This document shows, piece after piece, positions 22,801 to 34,800 of a stretch of DNA of 64,000 nucleotides. The stretch lies in contig OZ034978.1 in NCBI GenBank assembly GCA_964030785.1, forward strand, positions 9,977,453 to 10,041,452. Reading direction: 5' to 3'. A program made the translations under genes and the position numbers. This DNA is from Siderastrea siderea. Its lineage: Eukaryota > Cnidaria > Anthozoa > Scleractinia > Rhizangiidae. Numbering within the stretch: the stretch's first letter is position 1; every line of letters starts with the position of its first letter. The notes beneath the pieces are model-generated. The model ran no database searches. It was not told the origin of the DNA and saw only the letters and a program-made list of their open reading frames with translations.

Positions 22801-25800
22801 CAGTGTTGTAGCATAGAATCAAGAGAAAAAGGTAAAGGATCATTGAGAGAAAAAAGGATTAAAGAACTTAGAAGATCTGTCTGAATTAATGAGGGTGCCA
22901 CCTAATACAGAAGTATTTAAGGGTTATTGGAATCCAAAAAGAAGACTGTGCGTGACCATGCATTCTTCAGAGAATTAAGCAACCATAATTCTAAAAAAGA
23001 GCTTTTTCATCAAAATACAGAACAATATGTGGCATTTTCTTTCCAAATTTAAGCTCAATTACAGCTGCTGTATCTCTGAAAAATGTGTGGTTACACCCAA
23101 TTTTCTTCTTGGATTCCAACAGCCCTTGCTAAGATCTGCTTACCCTTGTAAGTCACAAACTGCGTAAAGGATACCTTTGTATTTGTCACCGTCTTTAAGA
23201 AATCGGAGTTTCTCAGACCATCCTGAGATGCACAGAACGTATGAGCAGTAACAAAAGAAAGCAGCCTCCTTATAAAGTATGTGGAGCATTTGACAGTTTT
23301 CTGATAGAAAAAGTACTTACGTCTAGTAGCAGGGGTGGGGTGGGAGTGGGGTGTGAAACCCTAGTTCAGACCACAGTATATATGATTTTTCAAACTTGAT
23401 TGCAAACCCAGCCCCTAAAATATGGCTTTTTTCCAGACAAATAAGGAAAACTTTTCTCTGTTTGAGACAAATAGGTGGTGGGGGCAGGGGGGGCAGGAGA
23501 CTGGGAGAAAAGGGTGCGGGAGGTGTACGGAAGGAGGGAGAAGAGGGGGTGGGAAGTGGGATTCCCAAGGTGGTGGAAAGCAGGAAGAAAAAGGGAAAAA
23601 ATTATGCAAGATTGCAGAATATTTGGCAATCAAAAAAATGCAAAGAGGCAGGAACCGGGATTAAAGGGTATAGGAAGTGGGAGGATGAAACCCCCTGTCC
23701 CTTCTCCCCAAATGGGAAAAAAAACTCAAAAACCATGATGGGTATACCAACCCCATTTTGTCAGTTTTTTTTAATTTTGTGCCAGCCAGTACCTATAATT
23801 TTACATCAAGCTTTCAACCTTAACAAAGAATTTTGTTTGGTTTTTCCAACATTTGTCAGTGCTGTGCCTGTATGTGCACTGATGCCAAGAGGATCTTCAG
23901 CTTGAAATAATCTTTGGTGAATTTTTGGTGAGGGTGTGCCGCTTCGACCATTACCCTACACTAGCCCAAGCTTAGCTGCAATTTGCATCCCTATTGTAGA
24001 CTACACACCAAAAACCCCTACCCTATCACATACTTAAGCTTACTGAGAGTCAATTCTCATTCTAGACTTAAGTAGTCATATCGATTTTCAATTTCCCAAT
24101 AAATGACACCCTACCCTACTTCAAACTCTTTGATTTCTGTACCTTATCCCAGACCAAACCCAGTGTTCTCCCTAGTTTTCAGGGTAACAGGTAAGTCAGT
24201 TTTTCAGACCGGTAAAGCAGCTCTCGGTTGAAAATCTTTTTCTACCCTGGAGTGGAATTGTCGTCATCAGACCCGTAATGTTGCTGGCATGACACTAGGC
24301 TAACACACGTCTCGAAAACCCTTCAAAACGGTTGACGTTTGTAATTCCTGTCACCTGGAACGTATTAACGTACAGATAAACGTCGAGAAGAAAAGCAACC
24401 CAAAAAACGTACTGAGAAACGCCTAGAAGATGAGACATACTCCTTACAAAGGCACAAACGAAGAACTTCGAGGAGCAGACAATACTAAGAGTACCTTACG
24501 AACAAACCTGAGCAAACCAACCTACGGATATAGATGTCAAGAAGATAACACTAGTATCTTACGACAATGCTAACGTAAGGAGAAATGTTAAGGAGATACA
24601 ACTAACAACATCTAAATTACGAATATACTAGCATACGGACAAACGTTGAGAAGATAACAATAATCTTTTTCAAATGTTTTAACGTACAGAGAAATGTCGA
24701 CAGTTGAGGAGATAAGACCTTACACGACTGACGAACACACTATCCCATGGAAAATGTCGAGAAGACTAATACCTTAGGAATGTACTAGCATACGGTGAAA
24801 CATTAAAAAGATATGACTAACATCTTACTAAGGTAGAAACGTGCGGAGAAACGTAGAGAAGATGAGACTATTATCTAACGAACTTAGAAATGTCAAGATG
24901 ATAAGACTATGTCTAATATTGTGCAAACGCATGGACAATGAGAAAAGTTACTAATTAAACTAGACTTATGTGGTACGCAGTAGCCAGCGCCGCAGATAAA
25001 TCTAACAGTCATTCCGTCTGCGCCGCAGGGTAGGTACGCAGTACGACGGACATAAATCTTTTCATAATTCAATCCGATAACAAATCTTTCACGATCCCAA
25101 ACTGTTGGATGTTTCTAAGCCAGGCCTTTATCTGGTTCCGGCTAACCGGTAACAAGCGGTGCTACAAGCGGTAAATTTTACCAGTTACCGCCTGATAAGG
25201 AGAACACTGCAAACCCAGAGAGGTCACATATCTCTGGGCCCAGGCACTTTAGGAGTTGTACCATACGCATTTATACACCTGACTAGAGAGAGACAGACAA
25301 TGTAATTTTCACGTATTCGTTAAGGAATAACCTAGCAAAATGCACAGGGCCTTCTTTTAGACAACCAGTTTCCAAAACAAATTCTGGAAAATGCACCCGG
25401 TGAACTTTTACATTGTATGTAATATTTTAGAATCTCTAGCTAAAAGAGCATTTAGGAAGTATTAAGCCTACATGTACATACCATGACCATTTGTGACAGG
25501 CTCTAACCGGTGGCAGTCACTGTCCTTAGTGCAGTTTACACCTGGAAAATTTGGGTCCTCAGGACACATGGACTGTGTCTGGTTTGGTGAGATAATCATG
25601 TTTGTCATCACAAATACGGCATTATCCTCCTTTTGGTAAATACAAAAAGAATATCAAAACAAGTTTGAATTGTCATTAGGATGAGCCAAACTGAGGTATT
25701 ATTTATTTTGGATTACTCATGTCTTACAGTGTACATACTCAGTTTTAAAGCATCCTAAGGTAGGTACTATTTCAGGTCCCCAAGAATTTTTGATACAGCT

Positions 25801-28800
25801 TGGGACCCCTGTGCCCTGTGGCAACTTGCACTAGATACTTCAAAAGCCAAAGAAGGATTTATTAACTTAGGTTTAGCACATTTGCAACAATTGGTAAGAT
25901 TTTTCTTGTAGACTTGGTCTACTGTTCTACTGGTGCAGGAAATAGGACACAAATGCTATTTTCAGGTCAAAATTAATGCTTTATCACTCTGAATCCTTAC
26001 TCTATATCGCTTGCCCACAACTGACTTATCTTACAGTATTTCTTACGTAAAGGGCTGCATGCAGAAATTATTTTTTACAGCAGTCCAGTAGTTTTCCTGT
26101 TGTGATTTCAAGCTTTGTAGGGCAAAAAGTTGTCCTAATCTTTGCACACATGCTCAATGCGTTTCCATTTTGAAATTGTATTGTTTATTACCTCAGGGGG
26201 AACAACAAAGTCAGATGAGTCCCATACGTGGACTCCTCCATACAAAGGAAGCTCCTGGCTGCTGTTTGTCAGGTTTGTGAGTGACACACCCTTCACTTTT
26301 GTTGTTACAGAACTGTATGGCTTCTGAAACTCCTGGTATCCCTTCTTATAAACAATCACATACCTAAGAATTGGAAACAAAAATTTCAAAAGTCAAAATC
26401 ATTGAAAGCTGTATACACACTCTATGTATAACTTGAATATCACATGTATCACTTCCACCCAGCAATTATAAACTGTCCAGGGAGGAGCTCGGGCAATGGG
26501 GGGAGGGAGGATAGTAGTGACTGGAAGGTGCAAATAGGCCCAATTAAAAGTCCCATTAAGCTAAAACTGGATCCCCAAAAAAGGCTCAACAGCCCAGAAC
26601 ATAACCTAAAATAAGTCCTTCTTGAGAACCCTGAGGTATTCATGTCTTTTATCGATCCTAAAAAAAGTCAAAAATCTTTTTATCCGAAAAAAAGAAAACC
26701 TGGAATTTTCCAACCCCCAAAAGGCCACTAATATACCTGAGTACCCCCCTGCGGAGGGGGCAGGGGTATTCTGTAATTTTTGGGCTGACGGTGTCTTATT
26801 ACTGGAACTCGGAAACTCTAGAACCCTTACACTGACCGGCTTGTGGCAGCCAATTGTTTTTAATATTTTGTTACTTGAAATTTGGGGTTTCCCCTTTATT
26901 CTAACCACACTTCTATTGCCCAAAAGGTCTTGGTAGCAGGAAACAAGTTAATATTTTAGATAGATAGATAGATAGCTTTATTACCCCGCCATCAGGACAG
27001 GGTCTAGTAATACCCGTTTTTTTTTTTTTTTTTTTTGTCGTGGTCAGTTGCCCCAGACCTCCGCTCGGTCAAAACAATACTTGCCGGTAAACTTTGTTCG
27101 TTTAGCGTTTATTCGCCAGAATTTTCATGAAAGTTGGTGTAGGAAATTACCGGCGATTTAATGGCATGAAGATTCTTTCGATGAAAGCAAGAACGAAGGT
27201 GCTAGCGAGCTTTGAAGCTGGCATGAATTTGCCAAACCTGCCCTGGCACGTAAACATCACTGAAACACAAAAGGTGATCCGGGGAAGTCCCTTGCTTTCG
27301 CCAAGTTGAAAAATTCAACAGTGAAATGCAAGCATATTTTTGGCAGTTTTGCTTTGCTTCGCCAAAATCTTTAGGGAAAGTTGTGTAGAAAAGTACAAGA
27401 AATTCAATGGAGTTGACTTCTCTTCAATGAGAGCAAGGACGAAGGTGCTAGCGAGCTTTGAAAGCCAATGATTCATGCTACGTGCCATAGCACATTTACG
27501 TCATTGAAACACAGAAGCCGATTCGGAGAAGTAAACTTGCTTCCGCCAAATCACTCATCGAATCACGGCCTAAAATAGACTTTTACGGTTTTTCATAGCT
27601 ACCAGTTTCCTTTAGATTTTAGAATGAGTTTTTTACCAAGAAATCTATTTAAATTTCCGTGCCCTTGCTATTTAGAATTACGCTGACATGTCAGTTCGTT
27701 TATTTAAAAAAAACGTGACTTAACTGAGTCACGCTATGGTCAAAATATTTCGTCACGTTCTTCTTCGCGAAAGCTAGGACAAGTGGATGACCAAGGAATG
27801 AGGGATGGGGTTCATACTATCAGGGATTCATGTTACCACAGGGAGAAGGGTGCAGAGCAGACGCATAAGGGGAAATGGCAGCAAACATAGGTACGATAAA
27901 TCATCAACTTTAAAATTTACACCACTTGAGCTCGTATCTTGAGTGACCGTAATATATTTTGCTCCCTGGGAGGAGGAGAAAAACGGCGGGGTCCAATGAA
28001 AGTAGGAATGAAGGTGCTAGCGAGCCTTGAAGCTGGAATGAATTCGCCTAACTTGCCGTGGCACCTAAACATTACATCACTGAAACACAGAAGCCGATTC
28101 GGGGAAGTCCCTTGCTTTCGCCAAGTTGAATAATTCAACAGTCAAATGCAAGCATTTTTTTGGCAGTTTTGCTTTGCTTCACCATAATCTTTAGGGAAAG
28201 TTGTGTAGAAAAGTACAAGGAATTCAATGGAGTTAACATTTCTTCGACGAGAGCAAGGACGAATGTACTCCCTTGTGAAAATTTTTACGAGATCTCGCCG
28301 AGATCTCGCCGCGATCTCGGCGAGAATCGCGGCGAGATCGCGGCGCGTTTTTGGCCGCCGAGATTTCCCCATCTCGCCGAGATCACGGCCGAGATCGCGG
28401 CGAGATCACGGCGAGATACGGGAAATCTCGGCGGCCAAAAACTCGCCGCGATTCTCGCCGAGATGCGGGAAATCTCGGCGGCCAAAAACGCGCCGCGATC
28501 TCGCCGCGATTCTCACCGAGATGCGGGAAATCTCGGCGGCCAAAAACGCGCCGCGATCTCGCCGAGATCGCAGCGAGATATGGAAATCTCGGCAGGCAAA
28601 TACGCGGCGAGATCGCGGCGAGATACGGAAATCTCGGCGGCCAAAACGCGCCGTGATCGCGAGGTGATATCGCGGCGAGATATGGATATCTCGGCGGGCA
28701 GTTTCGCGGCGAGGCCTCGGTGGGAGTCTTGCCGGGATTTGCGGCGAGAAACGAAATTCCTGGCGGTCAAAATCTTACTGTTATCCCGTCGAGAAGCGAA

Positions 28801-31800
28801 ATTCTCGGCAGCCAAATTAGGTTCAATGAGAACGATATTTACATTTACGTTAACAATTAATCAAACTACCAGACGCTGACAAAACTATGTCCTATATTGC
28901 AGTTCCAGGAATTGTTAACAAGATTGTTTTCAGCCTTGGACGTATTTTGAAATTAAATTATCCTTTATAAATATGGTACTGTTTCCACGTGACAATAACG
29001 AGGAGACAAAGAATAGTTCACGTGCACGTGTTTTTACTTCAGCTGATCGATCACCATTAGTTGTCATTCCCCACGCTGGTGGAAGGAGGCAAGTGCCCAC
29101 CTTATTAGCTGTGAAATTCCGTAGCATCGATCTGCAGGAGAATAAACCAACGAACAGGAAGAGTTTGATGGTGTTTTGAGCATTTTTGTGTTTGTTCGCA
29201 CTGCATTTTATACGCTCACCTGTAAACGATATGTGTTCTCGGTTCAGGGAGAGCGATTTATTTGTAGTCAAGACAAAGTATTGAATAATGGCCGTGCAGA
29301 AACTCAGGTTTGTTCATCTAAGCAAGGAACTGACAAACTAAATCGCCAAATATTAGCAAATGTGGTGAATCTATTGAAAACATCTGTCTGCGCCGCTTGC
29401 GCTTCAAACTCGTTTGTGAATGTAAACACTGAAATATGAATGATCATGCAGCTATGAACAGGGATGACCATTTTCCGTTTTGGTATAACCCTAACAATCC
29501 AATAAATCAATCTAGTTAATAATCCTATTATTTTCCCTTATCTTGGTACTTTATTTTGGATAGTTCAATTGAAAACAACAGGCCTTCTAAATGACAACAA
29601 CATCTAATTAGACTGGATAAAGTGTTTTTGTGGCGTCTCCTTGTCTTGCACTGAGAAATTGGCTGCTCGCCAAATTGTGGTCACGCAAATCTTGAGATAA
29701 TTTATTTTGTCATGTACTGCGAAGCTCGTGAAATATTCGATCGCAAAATTTGAGTTGTTACTGTTTTGTATCTAAAACTAGTTAAGAAGGAACCATTTTC
29801 AGTATAAGATTCTGCAACTTGCCGCAAATTCTTAAATTTGTCAGACTTGTCACCTGACTGTTTACGCAAATCTGGGGAAGACGGCGAAAATTTTATTTCT
29901 GAACTCATGCAAAAAGAATGCCGAAATTTTGGCTCATATCAAATTTGTTACCGGTAAGTTAGGTTATTACCTCATCCCCACACATTTTTACAGGAAAGTC
30001 AAGCGAAGATTTTTTAAAGCTTAATTAATATTCTCACGAAGGAGCATGTTTCGGTGAAAGACCCGCAGTTTACTTGAGTGAAATCAACATCACCAATTAA
30101 AATAAAGGTCAACAGTCAGCCGACGAGATAAAAGGGGAAAAATCAAGGCAAGGAAAAGCTGTACATGCTGATGATGTTGTCTGAGAAAAGTGAAACTCAC
30201 TGACCTTTGTCTCGCATGTTGAATGCTTGGGCAACTACAAAACTCGTCGAAGGACTGATTCCCGGTGGAGAAAAAACCCATTTGGTGGCTTCCATCGCGG
30301 CATTACTGATTAAGCTGTGTAGACTACAAACGTTCTGAAAGTCTTGAAAGCATTTAACCTGAGTGTTCATTCCTCAATTGTAGCTTTGTCCATAATATAT
30401 AAGCTTAAGTTCATTCCCAGTACACTTTAGGTCCTTTAGTGTGGCTTGTTTAGTTGTGCAACAGTTTCTTGTGTATCTTCCAAAACGCTCTAGCTCTTGC
30501 TTTAAACTTGAAAGAACCATGTTGTTTTCCGTAGTAAAAAATAACATGTTTAACATTTCAATTTTCCCCTGTACATTCAACAAAAAGAAGCCATTTCCCA
30601 CTTCTGTAAGTTTTGTGGAAAAGTTCTCGATTTTTTTGGGCTTACGCGAGCACCGCTCGCCGATGTTGTGATTGAATCAACCAATCACATTGCCCATTAA
30701 CACAACGGCGGGAGTCAAGGCGGGATTTTTTGGCGCGACTTTACGGTATCAGGTAAGCTCATGACCGGCAAGCAGCGAAAAAAGTCAAATTCAGAACGAC
30801 AACAAATTAGTCACAGGTAACTGTCTTTAAAACCCTTGCCTAACTCTTCCGTAGTGGTTTATAAAGAAAGTTCAACAAAGACATGACGGACATGACAAAC
30901 GAAGTCCTCTGCATACATCATTGGTAAGTGACAACAAATAGACGTCAGTGGTCTGATGAAATCAAATGACTTCACATGTAAAACAGCGTTTCTGATCGTT
31001 GTTATTTTGCTCGTTGCTGCTCGTTGTTATTTTGATCTCAAAAGCCGGTAAATTAATTTGTGAGCTGATTTATTTCAGATTCTTGCCGACCCTCGAAATA
31101 GATCGCTGGTCGCGCTTGTTTGAAACTATGGGTACAGGGTCAGGAGATTTGCACAAATACAATGGCAGTTGCAGCAGTAAAACCTGAGAGAAATCTTACC
31201 GATATCGAGATTCTATGAGATAAATCTCGCAAAGATCGAGACAGTCTCTGCGTTGCAACAGTAGAAATCTCGACATGAAATCGCCGAGATTGTGACTATC
31301 TCGCCGCGAACTAGTTTGTCGCGGCGAGATCGTGTTGCAATCTCACTTCTCGCTGGATATCTCGGCGCGATATTTTGAAATCGCGCCGAGATCGCGGTTA
31401 TCTCGGCGAGATCGCGTTACGATCTCGCCGCGGGGTAGATATCTCGACGCGATATTTCGCAATCTCGCCGAGATGGTGGTTATCTCGCCGAGATCTCGCC
31501 GATCTTGGCGCGATCTCGGCGAGATTGCCGCGATCTCACCGCGAGCTACTTTTCTCGGCGCGATATTTTGAAATCTCGCCGAGATCGTGGCTATCTCGCC
31601 GAGATCTCGCCGATCTCGGCGAGATTGCCGCGATCTCGCCGAGATCTCGGTCAAATTTTTACAAGGGCTAGGGAGCTTAAGTTTGAAAGCTGGCATGAAC
31701 TCGCGATCGCTATGAACTTAGTAATTAAAGTATGTATGTATGAGTGCCAAGAAGTGAGTAATACTGCCCTCCATAATTTCGCCCCGACCACAGGCCTTAA

Positions 31801-34800
31801 AAGTAAGAAATTAGAAATGAGAACCAAGACAAAAGAAAAATCTTTGACCCCGCCGGGATTCGAACCCACGACCTCCGGATTAGAACATCGTCGCTCAACC
31901 ACCTGAGCTACGAGGACAGGCTGAGTCACGGTATGATCAAAATAATTATTTCATCACGCTCTTCGTCACGCACGCTAAAACAGGGTGATTAGTCAGGTCA
32001 TGTCTTGATTTATATTATCATCGCAAACACGTAAAAAATACGCTAAATCACCAACTTTTACCTGGCCGTAATATGTTTTGGACCCCAAGGGCAGTTCGAA
32101 CAACGGCGGGGTTAATGCCCCTTGGGGCTTTTCTTGTTTTTTTTTTTTTTTTGTCGTGGTCAGTTGCCCCAGACCTCCGCTCGGTCAAAACAATACTTGC
32201 CGGTAAACTTTAACGTTTAGCGTTTATTCGCCAGAATTTTCATGAAAGTTGGTGTAGAAAATTACCGGCGATTTAATGGCATGAAAATTCCTTCGATGAA
32301 AGCAAGAACGAAGGTGCTAGCGAGCTTTGAGGCTGGCATGAATTTGCCAAACCTGCCCTGGCACGTAAACATTACATCACTGAAACACAAAAGGTGATCC
32401 GGGGAAGTCCCTTACTTTCGCCAAGTTGAAAAATTCAACAGTGAAATGCAAGCATATTTTTGGCAGTTTTGCTTTGCTTTGCCAAAATCTTTAGGGAAAG
32501 TTGTGTAGAAAAGTACAAGAAATTCAATGGAGTTGACTTCTCTTCAATGAGAGCAAGGACGAAGGTGCTAGCGAGCTTTGAAAGCTGTAGCACATAAACA
32601 TTACGTCATTGAAACACAGAAGCCGATTCGGAGAAGTAAACTTGCTTGTGCCAAATCACTCATCGAATCACGGCCTAAAATAGACTTTTCAGTTTTTCAT
32701 AGCTACCAGTTTCCTTTAGATTTTAGAATGAGTTTTTTATCAAGAAATCTATTTAAATTTCCGTGCCCTTGCTATTTAGAATTACGCTGACATGTCAGTT
32801 CGTTTATTTAAAAAAACGTGACTTAACTGAGTCACGCTATGGTCAAAATATTTCGTCACGTTCTTCTTCGCGAAAGCTAGGACAAGTGGATGACCAAGGA
32901 ATGAGGGATGGGGTTCATACTATCAGGGATTCATGTTACCACAGGGAGAAGGGTGCGGAGCAGACGCATAAGGGGAAATGGCAGCAAACACAGGTACGAT
33001 AAATCATCAACTTTAAAATTTACACCACTTGAGCTCGTATCTTGAGTGACCGCAATATATTTTGCTCCCTGGGAGGAGGAGAAAAACGGCGGGGTCCAAT
33101 GAAAGTAGGAACGAAGGTGCTAGCGAGCTTTGAAGCTGGAATGAATTCGCCTAACTTGCCGTGGCACCTAAACATTACATCACTGAAACACAGAAGCCGA
33201 TTCGGGGAAGTCCCTTGCTTTCGCCAAGTTGAATAATTCAGCAGTCAAATGCAAGCATTTTTTTGGCAGTTTTGCTTTGCTTCGCCAAAATCTTTCGGGA
33301 AAGTTGTGTAGAAAAGTACAAGGAATTCAATGGAGTTAACATTTCTTCGACGAGAGCAAGGACAAATGTACTAGGGAGCTTGAGTTTGAAAGCTGGCATG
33401 AACTCGCGATCACTATGAACTTAGTAATTATGATGTAAAGTGTGTATGTATGAGTGCCAAGAAGTGAGTAATACTGCCCTCCATAATTTCGCCCCGACCA
33501 CAGGCCTTAAAAGTAAGAAATTAGAAATGAGAACCAAGATAAAAGAAAAATCTTTGACCCCGGCGGGATTCGAACCCACGACCTCCGGATTAGAACACCG
33601 TCGCTCAACCTACTGAGCTACGAGGCCAGGCTGAGTCACGCTGTGATCAAAATAATAATTTCATCACCCTCTTTGTCACGCACGCTAAAACAGAGTGATT
33701 AGGAATAGGACAGAGTAGGACGTGCCGAGCGAGCTCCGCTTGAATATCTATTTTCCTGACATGGCCGCCAAAAATTTACGGTCCAAAAAAGGCTCCGAGG
33801 CAGCAAATGATCCCGCTGAAGATAATTTGGAAGAAATAAGAATGCTCATCGGCAGTTTAGCGGAGAAAATCGATAAACTAGACGCCGATAGTCGAAGGCG
33901 ACATGACGCCATTTATGGTAAGCTTGAACACTTAGAAGAAAGAACGAACACTTTGTTTGAAGACGTCGGTGGAATGAAAACAAGCCTTGGCTTTGTAAAT
34001 AGTGAAGTCGAAGATTTAAAACAGAGATTGGAAGACAAAGCAGACAAGAGTAGCGTGGCAAAATTGTTGGCGAAGATTGACGACCTGGAGAACCGGTCAA
34101 AACGAAATAATGTCGTCTTCTGGAATATCCCTGAAGGTGCTGAAGATGGCTCCACGTGCGAAGAAATAATACGAGATATTTTAGTCAACCACATGAATCT
34201 TGAAAGAGAAATTGAAATCATGAGAGCGCATCGCACAACAATAAAGAACAGTCAAAACAGACGAAATGGTGAGCAGTCATCAAGACCGATACACATAGCT
34301 TTGTTACGGTATCCTGACAAGCAGTTTATATTAAGAAACGCCGCCGCAAAGCTCAAGGACAATCCCTATCTTGACGCGAAAATCTTCATTTCCGATGATG
34401 TCTCGAAGGCAGTGAGAGACGAGAGGAAGATTTTGAAAGACCGCCACCTTGAGGAAATTCGTAACCGAGAAGATGTAGAATACGCCTTCATCCCTTGGAG
34501 TGTTCCTCCGCGTATCCTTTATAACGGTAACGATTCAGCAAAACTGAAGTCTTTTTTCAGACCTGCCTCTGACGGCTAAGAACAGTGAATAGACATTTCT
34601 TTTCTAATTTGCCGTAGATATTGTGAGTCTGATCCGAAACTTTGAGCAAATAAGAAATATGAACAACTATTTCAATTATTTTCCCTTTAATTCGAGCAAT
34701 TATATACAATGAGCTTTAGTGTGTTTTAATGTCAGGTATAGCACTATTTTTCCTGTCAGCTTTTTGAGGAGCGGGGCACGACTGAGGGAGTAATAATTAG

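Larger units (their letters stand above)
28270..31667. mobile_element. 3.4-kb transposon with GAGATCTCGCCG terminal arrays
   Basis: Ends CCCTTGTGAAAATTT and complement AAATTTTTACAAGGG, flanked by CT (28268-28269, 31668-31669). Each end is a long array built on the palindromic word GAGATCTCGCCGCGATCTCG (28285-28810 and about 31200-31655), in inverted arrangement overall; the left array has about 60-bp units with CGGCGGCCAAAAACGCGCCG. The second copy of the host repeat has an unoccupied site, ATGTACTAGGGAG at 33367-33379, confirming the boundaries. Frequent S-R-R-D translations come from the array, not from genes. Superfamily unknown. Confidence 0.85.
27037..32136. repeat. 1.7-kb repeat, copy 1 (interrupted by a 3.4-kb transposon)
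   Basis: 27037-28269 plus 31668-32136 match 32153-33372 plus 33373-33701 and 40160-40299 at high identity. Both copies start GTCGTGGTCAGTTGCCCCAG after a T run. Both contain a tRNA-like segment in reverse near their right part and end with a CCCC-TT/TG-GGGC hairpin followed by TTTTCTTG. Short ORFs shared by the copies are not recognised. Confidence 0.85.

Noticed and set aside
23396..23905. 169-codon Gly/Lys-rich ORF and its overlapping frames
   Set aside because: Purine-skewed low-complexity intron DNA, open in several frames, no homology visible.
26606..26936. Two overlapping ~105-codon ORFs near the P2X exon 2
   Set aside because: Complementary frames over intron sequence with no splice support; not needed by the P2X model, whose phases close without them.
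28160..28879. Long Ser-Arg-Arg-Asp repeat ORFs on both strands (also 31332-31696)
   Set aside because: They arise from the palindromic GAGATCTCGCCG array, open in several frames and both strands at once; no splice or start context.
29702..29908. Candidate P2X exon 1 (F-R-Y-K-T...I-L-R-S spacing)
   Set aside because: The Y-x-T...R-S spacing is a coincidence: no transmembrane segment follows, and the true exon 1 was found at 41440-41582 with a perfect joining phase.
30884..31187. Two-exon plus-strand gene (MTDMTNEV... with GTAAGT donor, then ORF from 31079)
   Set aside because: Joining the donor at 30925 to the acceptor at 31079 gives an immediate TGA.
31848..31917. Functional tRNA gene
   Set aside because: A and B boxes are good, but the anticodon stem does not pair and the copy sits inside a dispersed repeat.
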